A stretch of 6,858 bases of DNA, taken from Candidatus Hydrogenedentota bacterium (lineage in GTDB: Bacteria > Hydrogenedentota > Hydrogenedentia > Hydrogenedentiales > GCA-2746185). The stretch lies in the NCBI GenBank assembly GCA_012965445.1, contig DTSJ01000446.1, positions 1 through 6,858 on the forward strand. The letters run 5' to 3'. Each line of letters begins with the position of its first letter. The first letter of the stretch is position 1. The position numbers were made by a program, and so were the translations under genes. The notes under the pieces were generated by a model that ran no database searches, had not been told where the DNA came from, and was given only the letters and a program-made list of their open reading frames with translations. Below, one piece after another: positions 1 to 6,118 of this stretch.

Positions 1-29
1 AGGTTGATGTTTTTTTAAGAGGATTGATC

Positions 30-47
30 CGCAGATTTCGCAGATGT
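30..47. repeat. Short tandem repeat, two imperfect 9-base units
   Basis: Two adjacent units, CGCAGATTT and CGCAGATGT, differ at one base. They lie in a C-poor, G/T-rich non-coding stretch downstream of the MATE gene. CGCAGAT-type repeats occur as dispersed intergenic elements in some bacterial genomes, but with one copy here I cannot show that it is dispersed. No function is visible. Confidence 0.4.
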
Positions 48-154
48 TTTTGGTTTGTGTGGGGTTGTTGTGGGGAATTGGGTGATCGGTTGGTGGAATG
101 ACGTTGGGAACGGGGTGTTGCGCGGAGTGGGGCTAGAGTCTGACTAGGGGCTTT

Positions 155-171
155 TTCACCAATTCGGTGAA
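155..171 (-). other. Small hairpin just after the MATE stop codon
   Basis: TTCACC (155-160) and GGTGAA (166-171) form a perfect 6-base-pair stem around a 5-base loop, beginning 7 bases past the stop codon of the MATE gene. In the direction of MATE transcription the stem is followed by A residues and not by a U-tract, so it does not have the form of an intrinsic terminator. It may protect the 3' end of the mRNA or aid factor-dependent termination, or it may be chance. Confidence 0.3.
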
Positions 172-177
172 TTCCCT

Positions 178-1536
178 TCAGGAATGCTCCAGCCGCGCTT
201 TCCACTTTCCGCTGAGAAATCGTTGGAATATGAGCGTGAAGGTCAGGATGGGCGCGATGGTCCACGCGATTAGGGGGCCGTTGGGGTCCATTTCCAAGGG
301 GACGAGCAGGATGTAGGTCAGGGGGACGAGAATGAGCCATTGGGAAAGGAACGTGATTCGGGCGACGGGTCGTGTGTCGCCCGCTCCGCTGAGCGCGCCC
401 TGCGCGGCGATCGCGAGAGTGCTGAAAAATTGTCCGAAGGCAAACCAGCGCAGTACGCGGGCACCGAGTTCGGCCCCCTTGGGATCAACGATAAACCCGT
501 CCGCGATAGGTGCTGAAAAGAGGAATATACATCCGCAAAGGACAAACATCACTACTCCAAGCAGATAAACCCCGCGCCGTCCGATCTCCTCGGCCTCGTC
601 CAGTTTGCCCCGTCCTATGGCGTCCCCGACGAGTGTTGCCAGCGCGACCTGGAATGCCAGCGCGGGCAGAACTCCGATGAGTCGAATCTGGAGTCCAAGG
701 CCTACAGCTGCGTGTATTGAAACGCCGAGGGTGCTGAATCCGACGATGGCGATGAATACAATTCGGGCGGCGTTTCGGAGCAGCCCGGCGAAGGCGATGG
801 GTAGGCCAACGGCAAGAATCTGGCGTATGACTGTAGAATCAAGACGAGTCATGCGTGACGGGACAAGTGGTGTACTGCGATGACCGAAAAACAACGACGC
901 GAGAAAGACTAGAGAGCCGAGAACGCGCACGATCAGCGTACCGACTGCCGCTCCTTTCACGCCGAGTCCGACAATGCCGAACATACCGTGGATGAATGCG
1001 TAGTTCAGCGGGACGTTGAGCACGGCCATGGCGATGGCGATTTTGAGTGGAAGCCAGGGATTCTTCGCGGCCCGGAGAATTGCCGCGCCGACGGCGTTTA
1101 TACCGAGGAACAGCAGGCTGATGCAGTATATTTTCAAGTAGTCGACGGCAAAAAACGCTGTCTCCGGAGAGGCCTGAATGAGCCGTAAGAGAGCGGGACT
1201 CAGAAGATATCCGGCGATACCCAAAATGGATGCCAGTGCGGTGACGATAAGAAGACTTTGTGCGACGGTGCGTTCGACTTTTTCCGAATCGTTTTGCGCG
1301 AGGCTTTGGCTGATCAGTGTGACTACACCGACTGAGACGGCGAGGATCATGGCTTCAAAGAGAAATGTGATCTGGCGATTGAGGCCGAGGGCGGCAGTCG
1401 CTGCCGGGCCGAAAGACCGCACCATGAACAGATCCGTAAGTCCGAGTCCCATCTCGATGATGTTGTATGCAACGGTGGGAAGAGCGAGCACAATGATCCT
1501 GTGGTATATATCGCGATCTCGTGCGGGTACTTCCAA
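178..1536 (-). CDS. MATE-family multidrug/solute exporter linked to the pqq operon
   Basis: This is an integral inner-membrane antiporter of the MATE family (NorM/DinF-like). Family members export organic, often aromatic or cationic, compounds using a Na+ or H+ gradient. The 452 residues match the usual length of about 450. Roughly twelve hydrophobic segments fall into two halves (about 14-215 and 237-440). Family features include Pro20 and Asp35 in the first membrane helix, the segment SFGPAATAALGL at 41-52, and the typical QGALSGAGDTR in the second half (379-389). The gene follows pqqE by 33 bases on the same strand and is probably cotranscribed. The proposed start is TTG, with GAGGA (1550-1554) 13 bases upstream, a long spacing. 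No ATG exists before residue 29, which lies inside the first helix. The frame is open back to the pqqE stop codon, so a CTG at 1561-1563 is another possible start. The family call is secure. The substrate is unknown; PQQ or a precursor is a context-based guess. Confidence 0.9.
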   Translation of the reverse strand: MEVPARDRDIYHRIIVLALPTVAYNIIEMGLGLTDLFMVRSFGPAATAALGLNRQITFLFEAMILAVSVGVVTLISQSLAQNDSEKVERTVAQSLLIVTALASILGIAGYLLSPALLRLIQASPETAFFAVDYLKIYCISLLFLGINAVGAAILRAAKNPWLPLKIAIAMAVLNVPLNYAFIHGMFGIVGLGVKGAAVGTLIVRVLGSLVFLASLFFGHRSTPLVPSRMTRLDSTVIRQILAVGLPIAFAGLLRNAARIVFIAIVGFSTLGVSIHAAVGLGLQIRLIGVLPALAFQVALATLVGDAIGRGKLDEAEEIGRRGVYLLGVVMFVLCGCIFLFSAPIADGFIVDPKGAELGARVLRWFAFGQFFSTLAIAAQGALSGAGDTRPVARITFLSQWLILVPLTYILLVPLEMDPNGPLIAWTIAPILTFTLIFQRFLSGKWKARLEHS

Positions 1537-1569
1537 GGTAGGCTCGGATTCCTCGTTGGTCAGGTGACT

Positions 1570-2655
1570 CTATGCGCGAACCGTGCGATAGGTAAAATCA
1601 TTTGAGCTTGATTCTGCTTCGTTGATCGCATGCAATACAAGATCGTGATCCGGCGCCAGGTGACACACGGGATCTGTCCGGGAAGCATCGCCAGTCATAA
1701 GGAAGGCTTGGCATCGGCATCCGCCGAAGTCGGCCTCCTTGTATTCGCAGCTCTGGCAGGGTTCCGGCAGCCAATCCGTGCCTCGGAATTTGTTGAACAC
1801 ATCGGATTCGTGCCAGATCCAGGAAAGGGAGTCGTCCCGTACGTTCGGAAATTCAAGTCCGGGAATTTCCCGCGCAGTCTGGCAGGGAAGTACGGCTCCG
1901 TCGGGAGCGACGGTAATGAATTGGCTACCCCAGCCGCTCAGGCAGGCCTTCGGCCGGGACTGGTAGTAATCGGGCAGCACGTGGAGAACAAACATTTTGC
2001 CCCGCGTTTTTTCGACATATTCGTTGGCAATTTCTTTTGCCCTGGTGAGCTGCTCTCTGGTTGGGAGAAGTTCGGCCCGGTTTTCGAACGCCCACCCGAC
2101 ATACTGGACGTGCGCGAGTTCGATTCGTTCCACGCCCCAGTCGCAGGCCATGTCGAGTACTTCGGTCATGCGGTCGAGGTTGTGCCGATGCAATACGACG
2201 TTTAGCGTGACCGGAAAACCGAGTTCCTTGGCGGTCTCGATCGCGCTGCACTTCTGGTCGAAGCTCGCCGTCCCGGCGATGAGGTCGTTCCCCTCGCTGT
2301 TTGAATCGAGGAGGCTGACCTGGACCGAATCGAGGCCGGCTTCTTTGAGGGATTCAAATGTTTCACGGTTTGCCGTGAAAGCGCTGGTGCTGATGTCGGT
2401 GTAAAGGTCGGCTTCACGGGCGGCCTTGACCAGTTCGCAGAGATCAGGGCGCAGTAACGGTTCTCCGCCTGAGAAATGAACATGAATGACACCGAGCGCG
2501 GCGGCTTCGTGCAGAACACGGGTCCAGTTCTCAGTGTCGAGTTCGTCGGCGTATCTGGACATGTGGAGAGGATTGCTGCAATAAACACACTTCAACGGGC
2601 ACCGGTACGTAAGCTCGGCGCACAAGGACATCGGTCTAGGAATTGGCGTCGGCAT
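1570..2655 (-). CDS. pqqE: PqqE, radical SAM PqqA peptide cyclase
   Basis: This cytoplasmic radical SAM enzyme forms the carbon-carbon bond between the Glu and Tyr side chains of PqqA, the first committed step of PQQ synthesis, with PqqD as peptide chaperone. The 361 residues are close to the usual length. The cluster motif CxxxCxxC is Cys19, Cys23 and Cys26 within RCPLKCVYCSNP, followed by the SAM-binding GGEP at 63-66. The C-terminal SPASM region has Cys238, Cys258, Cys300, Cys303, Cys313, Cys315 and Cys331. Asp309 sits in the ADFGGCRCQA segment, where PqqE uses an aspartate to ligate an auxiliary Fe-S cluster. All expected cluster ligands are therefore present. The start at 2655 gives the PRPxSLCAELTYRCPL beginning typical of the family and overlaps the end of pqqD by 20 bases. 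An ATG at residue 9 is a weaker alternative. No strong Shine-Dalgarno is seen, so translational coupling to pqqD is likely. Identity is very secure. Confidence 0.97.
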   Translation of the reverse strand: MPTPIPRPMSLCAELTYRCPLKCVYCSNPLHMSRYADELDTENWTRVLHEAAALGVIHVHFSGGEPLLRPDLCELVKAAREADLYTDISTSAFTANRETFESLKEAGLDSVQVSLLDSNSEGNDLIAGTASFDQKCSAIETAKELGFPVTLNVVLHRHNLDRMTEVLDMACDWGVERIELAHVQYVGWAFENRAELLPTREQLTRAKEIANEYVEKTRGKMFVLHVLPDYYQSRPKACLSGWGSQFITVAPDGAVLPCQTAREIPGLEFPNVRDDSLSWIWHESDVFNKFRGTDWLPEPCQSCEYKEADFGGCRCQAFLMTGDASRTDPVCHLAPDHDLVLHAINEAESSSNDFTYRTVRA

Positions 2656-2920
2656 CTCTTAGAAGTCCGTGGTTGAAAAGGTATTCAAGGTACTCGATTA
2701 CGTCAGGCGCCACATCGGCTCCGTCGAATTTTTCGCTGAGTTCTTTGATCAAGTCGTCCAGCGATCGCCCGTCGAGAAGTTTCACGATATGCGATCCCGT
2801 TTCATTGAGAACGAGAACGCCTTCCGGGTACACGATCTGATGCTGTTCGCGAATCTTGTCCCACCGATATCGAGAGAACGATACCAATTGGGGTCTGCTG
2901 ACCTGGAACGTGGTACTCAT
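2636..2920 (-). CDS. pqqD: PqqD, PqqA-binding peptide chaperone
   Basis: This small RiPP-recognition-element protein binds the PqqA precursor and delivers it to PqqE in a ternary complex. It has 94 residues, typical of free-standing PqqD. Diagnostic features are the basic and aromatic start FSRYRWDKIREQHQIVYPEG (15-34), a VLVLNETGSHIVKLLDG segment (35-51) and a helical C-terminal half with YLEYLFNHGLL (77-87). The reading frame extends upstream to an ATG at 2995, but that start would bury 25 extra residues inside pqqC and lacks family similarity. The chosen ATG (2918-2920) overlaps the pqqC stop in an ATGA arrangement and gives a normal N-terminus. No Shine-Dalgarno is evident, so translation is probably coupled to pqqC. 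pqqD is not fused to pqqC or pqqE here, unlike in some bacteria. Identity is secure. Confidence 0.95.
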   Translation of the reverse strand: MSTTFQVSRPQLVSFSRYRWDKIREQHQIVYPEGVLVLNETGSHIVKLLDGRSLDDLIKELSEKFDGADVAPDVIEYLEYLFNHGLLRDADANS

Positions 2921-3630
2921 TTGTTCAGAACCGCGCGCGTGGGGGATTCGAAGTGGTAGTAGAGCGCGTCGAGTTGCGACCATAGCAGGTTGCATTTGAA
3001 CTGGACCGCGGCGACTGCTTCGCGCTGGAGCTCGGGGGTGTTGCAGTATTCGAGTGTGACCGCGAGACCGTGGTCGCAGTCGCGCGTTGCGAGGGTCATG
3101 CGGTTTCGCATGTACTCGAGAGCTGCCGGGTCAATCCAGGTATAGTGTTCTTCGAAAGCTGCGAGACGTGTTTTGTGGAGTTTTGGGGCGAAGAGTTCGG
3201 TGAGGGACGAGGAAATTCCGATAAACCAGGGTTTTTCATTTACGAAGTTCACGTATGAATCGACGGCGTATTTTGTTCCCGGAAGGAGATTTTCGTCAAT
3301 CATGTCGTGTTCGCGCGAGAGTCCCATGGCTTCGCCCATGACGAGCCATTGTTCGATACCGCCGGGTTGCTCGGGGGTTCCGTCGTGATCGAGGATGCGT
3401 TGAATCCAGGTTTGGCGTATGTGTCGATGGGGGATTTTGGAGAGGAGAATTGCGTCTTTCACGGGAATGTTTTTCTGGTAGTACATTCTGTTGACGCACC
3501 AAGTGCGGAGTTGATCTTCGTTGAGCTTTCCTTCGTTCATAAGCTCGTGAAAGGGATGTTTATCGTGATACTGATCCGTGCCGACTTGCTGCAGCCGAGC
3601 GGTGAAATCTTCGGTTGACCATAGTTCCAT
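2917..3630 (-). CDS. pqqC: PqqC, pyrroloquinoline-quinone synthase
   Basis: This cofactor-free oxidase catalyses the last step, ring closure and eight-electron oxidation of AHQQ to PQQ with O2. It has 237 residues, slightly shorter than the Klebsiella enzyme, and an all-helical haem-oxygenase-like fold is expected. Active-site residues known from the Klebsiella protein have counterparts at a constant offset of minus two, numbering from memory: His22, Arg48, Gln52, Lys58, Arg78, His82, Glu145, His152, Arg155, Tyr173, Arg177 and Lys212. Recognisable blocks are HPFHELM (25-31), NRMYYQKNIPVKDA (47-60), WIQRILDHDG (75-84) and SSLTELFAP (141-149). No key residue is missing. The start ATG has GGAGAC (3637-3642) upstream at good spacing. 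A 75-base gap separates it from pqqB, and its stop overlaps the pqqD start (ATGA). Identity is very secure. Confidence 0.97.
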   Translation of the reverse strand: MELWSTEDFTARLQQVGTDQYHDKHPFHELMNEGKLNEDQLRTWCVNRMYYQKNIPVKDAILLSKIPHRHIRQTWIQRILDHDGTPEQPGGIEQWLVMGEAMGLSREHDMIDENLLPGTKYAVDSYVNFVNEKPWFIGISSSLTELFAPKLHKTRLAAFEEHYTWIDPAALEYMRNRMTLATRDCDHGLAVTLEYCNTPELQREAVAAVQFKCNLLWSQLDALYYHFESPTRAVLNK

Positions 3631-3705
3631 TACTGCGTCTCCATACAGGGCATTGCGAAATACTATACTGTTGACTCAAACACACCGGACCCGGCCTTCG
3701 TTCCC

Positions 3706-4629
3706 TTATATCTCGAAAGTGTCGCCGTCACATCCAACGCTCAGGCCAGCTTCTTCGAGAACTTTACGCTCCGGGGACGTTCTATTCAACATGGGGTTGG
3801 TGTTGTTGATGTGAAAGAATACCTTCTGTTTCGCGGATTTCGAGGTGAACCAGTCGAGTGTTCCGTGATCTCCAGTAATGGGCAAGTGTCCCATATCCAT
3901 CGCGTTGCGTTCGCTCAGGCCAAGGTCGACCATCTCGGTCAGTGTCCAGAACGTTCCGTCAAACAGAATGATGTCCGCTTCGTCGGCAGCAGCGTCAAGT
4001 TCGGGTGTTATTTTTTCTACGCCGGGAGCATAGAGGAATTTACCGTCCGTATTGCGATCTTCGATGAGCACTGCAACGACGGAACCCTTTGCATCCTCGT
4101 CCCACTTACCGACGTAGATTGGCGGGTACGCGGGCTGGTCAATCGTAGTCACCCATAGCGAACTTGGCTTGTCTTCCGCATCCACGAGGTTTGTCGGTTC
4201 ATCAAAATTGAGATCTATCCAGGGCCGTGGGCGAAAGGCGGACAGCATGGGTTCAACTGGAAATTTTTCGCGCAGCCATCGTTTGACTACCGGGGTGGAA
4301 TACATCTGGAAGAGAGTGCCTTCCCGGAGAAACAGCAGTCCGGAGGTGTGATCGATTTCGGCATCGGTCAGAACGCATCCAGCGATTCCTGTTGCTCTGG
4401 GGTCGTCGCCGGGTGGAGTAAGGGCGGGGAAGTCCATGATTTGCTGACGCACGTCTGGCGAGACATTGAGGAGGAACCAGTCCGAGTCGTTTGAACTGAC
4501 AGCTACGCTTGACTGGGTGAGGGGTGTGATGTCGGCGCTGCCGTTTCGCGCCAAAACACAATTAGGGCAGCGACAGTTCCATTGAGGTAGACCTCCGCCT
4601 GCCGCTGCTCCTAAAATGCGTATTTTCAT
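3706..4629 (-). CDS. pqqB: PqqB, metallo-beta-lactamase-fold PQQ biosynthesis protein
   Basis: PqqB belongs to the metallo-beta-lactamase superfamily. Recent work describes it as an iron-dependent hydroxylase acting on the tyrosine-derived part of the Glu-Tyr intermediate, whereas older literature suggested a PQQ carrier. The 307 residues match the family length of about 305. The N-terminus GAAAGGGLPQWNC (7-19) is diagnostic. It runs into a structural zinc site CxCxxC at Cys19, Cys21 and Cys24. Metal-site motifs are TDAEIDHTSG (88-97, in place of the classical HxHxDH), FDG (224-226), MGHLPITGDHG (246-256) and FFHINNTNPML (271-281). The start at 4629 gives the standard MKIRILG beginning. It lies 23 bases after the pqqA stop without a clear Shine-Dalgarno, so some translational coupling to pqqA is possible. 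Identity is very secure. Confidence 0.97.
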   Translation of the reverse strand: MKIRILGAAAGGGLPQWNCRCPNCVLARNGSADITPLTQSSVAVSSNDSDWFLLNVSPDVRQQIMDFPALTPPGDDPRATGIAGCVLTDAEIDHTSGLLFLREGTLFQMYSTPVVKRWLREKFPVEPMLSAFRPRPWIDLNFDEPTNLVDAEDKPSSLWVTTIDQPAYPPIYVGKWDEDAKGSVVAVLIEDRNTDGKFLYAPGVEKITPELDAAADEADIILFDGTFWTLTEMVDLGLSERNAMDMGHLPITGDHGTLDWFTSKSAKQKVFFHINNTNPMLNRTSPERKVLEEAGLSVGCDGDTFEI

Positions 4630-4652
4630 ACTCTACTAAAAAGTGGTACGAA

Positions 4653-4772
4653 CTAGAAGTCGAACGACGGATCGGCAGGTGCTTCTTCAACTCCGAAATC
4701 ATCAGCGTTCGAGTACGAGGAACACTCCATAGCGAGAGAAATGTCTTTTGCCTTTGGTTTTTCCCAACTCAT
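4653..4772 (-). CDS. pqqA: PqqA, PQQ precursor peptide (39 residues)
   Basis: This short ribosomal peptide supplies the Glu and Tyr that PqqE cross-links to build PQQ. The translation starts MSWEKPKAKDISLAMECSSY and ends in DPSFDF. The conserved Glu-x-x-x-Tyr is Glu16 and Tyr20, preceded by Met15 as in many PqqA peptides (MExxSY). The N-terminal W-x-x-P pattern (Trp3, Pro6) also fits. Most PqqA peptides have about 22-29 residues. This one has 19 residues after Tyr20, rich in Asp and Glu, so its tail is unusually long. The start codon is preceded by a strong Shine-Dalgarno sequence at 6-base spacing, and pqqB follows after 23 bases. Position at the head of a pqqBCDE operon makes the identity very likely despite the small size. 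Confidence 0.93.
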   Translation of the reverse strand: MSWEKPKAKDISLAMECSSYSNADDFGVEEAPADPSFDF

Positions 4773-4778
4773 TACAAA

Positions 4779-4785
4779 CTCCTCC
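4779..4785 (-). promoter_or_regulatory. Ribosome binding site of pqqA
   Basis: GGAGGAG on the minus strand ends 6 bases before the pqqA ATG and is the strongest Shine-Dalgarno sequence in the operon. It supports the short pqqA reading frame as real and fixes its start. It is preceded by AT, giving ATGGA, which matches the A-N-GGA core bound by CsrA/RsmA-type proteins. Confidence 0.85.
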
Positions 4786-4792
4786 ATTTCGT

Positions 4793-4854
4793 TAATCCAA
4801 ACTTCGCATGAATCCAGTGAGCCGGAATCCGACAGCGGAATTCGGCTGAATCCA
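4793..4854 (-). promoter_or_regulatory. Repeated GGATT leader of pqqA with an imperfect hairpin
   Basis: Read on the minus strand, the region between the predicted transcription start and the pqqA ribosome site carries four copies of a 7-base unit: TGGATTC (4848-4854), CGGATTC (4825-4831), TGGATTC (4810-4816) and TGGATTA (4793-4799). An imperfect dyad at 4820-4847 (11-base arms, 6-base loop, nine of eleven positions paired in the minus-strand RNA) places the second copy in its 3' arm. Repeated GGA motifs ending at a Shine-Dalgarno are a known arrangement for CsrA/RsmA translational control. Binding of a DNA regulator to direct repeats is the alternative. The repeats are seen; the regulatory role is inferred. 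Confidence 0.45.
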
Positions 4855-4862
4855 CGATTTCG

Positions 4863-4891
4863 ATAATATCACCTTCTGCATTGGATTTCAA
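4863..4891 (-). promoter_or_regulatory. Predicted sigma70-type promoter of the pqqABCDE-MATE operon
   Basis: On the minus strand TTGAAA (4886-4891) is a -35 box with five of six consensus bases. TATTAT (4863-4868) is a -10 box with five of six, and the spacer is the optimal 17 bases. Transcription would start near 4855-4857, giving a leader of about 83 bases before the pqqA ATG. It is the best promoter-like sequence I see in the divergent region. Confidence 0.65.
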
Positions 4892-5098
4892 GTGGGTGGC
4901 TGAAAGTGCCAGAAAGCCTTTGAAATAAGGCCAGAATAGGATCTGGATAGACGGTTCGAAAGGTTCTGGTGCTGGCTTAGTGGGACGGATTCAGGGATGT
5001 CATTGGGCATCCAGACCCTCGGAACTAATCGAAATCGATCTGTGTATTTCGAATCTGTTAGAGTTGATGCGTTCAACTTTCCGAGTATAGAGACGCTC

Positions 5099-6079
5099 AT
5101 GCCATCTTATATCCATCGCCCCTCGTGGTACCTGCCCGAAAATGTCGCCACTGATGAGGAGGTATTCTTCAATCGACGGACATTTCTCAAGGCGGCGGGA
5201 ATCGGTGGAATTCTAGCAGTAGGGCCTTCCGCCGCGAGCGTCGCACAGGAGATTACACCGACTTCGGCCCTTGCCATTCCCCGATATGCCCGGAATGCCA
5301 AGTTTGCTGATGTTGGTCGAGCATTGACTGAAGAATACGTAGGGACGACTTTCAACAATTTCTGGGAGTTCACCTACAACAAAAATGTCGTTTCGGTTGT
5401 TCAAGATTTCAAACTTGATCCCTATACGCTTACCATCGACGGGCTGGTGGAGAAGCCGCTGACGCTGGGTCTTGAAGACATCGAGAAACTTGGCTACGAG
5501 GAACGTGTATATCGATTTCGTTGCGTCGAAGCCTGGTCGATGACGGTGCCTTGGCTTGGCGTTCCCCTCGCGAAGCTTGTGGCACTTGCAAAACCCACGT
5601 CGGCTGCCAAGTTCGTCGTTTTTGAGAGTTTTCTTGATCCCGAGCAGGCCCCGAATCAATTGAATGATCGGTACAACTGGCCTTACCACGAAGGATTGAG
5701 AATCGATGAGGCGAGGAATGAGATGGGCTTCGTTGCTACGGGAGCCTATGGGAAACGGCTTCTGCCTCAAAGCGGAACTCCCCTCCGTATCGTTGTTCCG
5801 TGGAAATACGGTTATAAAGGCCCGAAAAGCATCGTCCGTATGCGCTTCGTGGACAAACAGCCGGGGACTTTCTGGTCAGATGTTATTCCCGCCGAGTACC
5901 CGTTTTATTCCAACGTGGATCCTGAATCGCCGCATCCGCGCTGGTCACAGGAGACCGAGAAGTTCATCAGCGACAAAGCGAACCTGGCTGATGTCGAAAT
6001 CCTCCCTACACAATGGTACAACGGCTATGAAGAGCAGGTCGGGCATCTTTACAAGGGTATGCCGCGTAAACTTTATTAG
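5099..6079 (+). CDS. msrP: MsrP, periplasmic protein-methionine-sulfoxide reductase catalytic subunit
   Basis: This molybdopterin enzyme (formerly YedY) of the sulfite-oxidase fold reduces methionine sulfoxide in oxidised periplasmic proteins. The start at 5099 gives 326 residues, near the E. coli length of 334. The N-terminus aligns with the family: an acidic stretch, VFF, then the Tat motif NRRTFLK (25-31, twin Arg26-Arg27), a hydrophobic segment and likely cleavage after SVA (47-49). The molybdenum ligand is Cys142 in RFRCVEAWSMTVPW (139-152). Other family blocks are PYTLTIDGLVEKP (108-120), VVPWKYGYKGPKS (232-244) and the C-terminal YNGYEEQVGHLYKG (307-320). A weak AGAG lies 6 bases before the ATG. 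An upstream in-frame ATG at 4997 would add 34 residues unlike MsrP and spoil the Tat signal position. The haem membrane partner msrQ, usually adjacent, is missing: the next gene is convergent and unrelated. The electron donor must come from elsewhere. Identity is secure. Confidence 0.95.
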   Translation: MPSYIHRPSWYLPENVATDEEVFFNRRTFLKAAGIGGILAVGPSAASVAQEITPTSALAIPRYARNAKFADVGRALTEEYVGTTFNNFWEFTYNKNVVSVVQDFKLDPYTLTIDGLVEKPLTLGLEDIEKLGYEERVYRFRCVEAWSMTVPWLGVPLAKLVALAKPTSAAKFVVFESFLDPEQAPNQLNDRYNWPYHEGLRIDEARNEMGFVATGAYGKRLLPQSGTPLRIVVPWKYGYKGPKSIVRMRFVDKQPGTFWSDVIPAEYPFYSNVDPESPHPRWSQETEKFISDKANLADVEILPTQWYNGYEEQVGHLYKGMPRKLY

Positions 6080-6118
6080 GCCGCCGGCGAGTATTTTTGT
6101 CTGGGGACTGGAAGGGCT

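Larger units (their letters stand above)
178..4891 (-). other. Apparent pqqABCDE-MATE operon
   Basis: Six minus-strand genes follow one another with gaps or overlaps of 23, 75, -4, -20 and 33 bases, and no convincing terminator lies between them. One good promoter lies upstream of pqqA. The largest gap (75 bases, between pqqB and pqqC) holds a lone TATAGT without a matching -35 box, so a second internal promoter is not supported. No pqqF/pqqG-type protease is included, so the peptide-releasing enzyme must be encoded elsewhere. Membership of the MATE gene rests on strand and distance only. Confidence 0.75.
4773..5098. other. Divergent intergenic region between pqqA and msrP
   Basis: These 326 bases separate two divergent genes. 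The pqqA side holds the ribosome site, repeated leader and promoter listed separately. On the msrP side (about 4892-5098) I see no convincing gene. The frame upstream of msrP is open back to an ATG at 4997, but the extra residues do not resemble the family. TTGATG at 5064-5069 with TATAGA at 5086-5091 is a weak promoter candidate that would place transcription start almost at the msrP ATG. TTCGAA palindromes near 4953 and 5049 have no assigned role. Regulation of msrP is not evident. Confidence 0.6.

Noticed and set aside
1630..2205. 191-residue open frame on the plus strand opposite pqqE
   Set aside because: It is an antisense shadow of pqqE: it shows no recognisable domain and no ribosome site, and pqqE is certain.
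2636..2995. Longer 119-residue version of pqqD starting at 2995
   Set aside because: The 25 extra residues overlap pqqC, do not look like PqqD, and the ATG at 2918-2920 in an ATGA overlap gives the normal N-terminus.
3631..3705. Internal promoter in the pqqB-pqqC gap
   Set aside because: TATAGT is present, but no acceptable -35 box lies 16-18 bases upstream. A 7-codon frame there is too short to support.
4637..4641. T5 run on the minus strand between pqqA and pqqB as an attenuator that would favour pqqA mRNA
   Set aside because: There is no stable GC-rich stem directly before the run; only a short GTCGTTCGAC element is nearby.
5064..5091. msrP promoter TTGATG-16-TATAGA
   Set aside because: Both boxes match consensus only in part, and transcription would start at or just before the ATG, leaving no room for the leader; it is too weak to list as a feature.
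4997..6079. Longer 360-residue version of MsrP
   Set aside because: The added 34 residues do not resemble the family and would push the twin-arginine motif to about residue 60, too deep for a normal Tat signal.
6080..6118. Bidirectional terminator between msrP and the metallohydrolase gene
   Set aside because: CGCCGGCG (6082-6089) followed by TATTTTT is suggestive, but as a palindrome without a loop it can form only a two- or three-base-pair hairpin.
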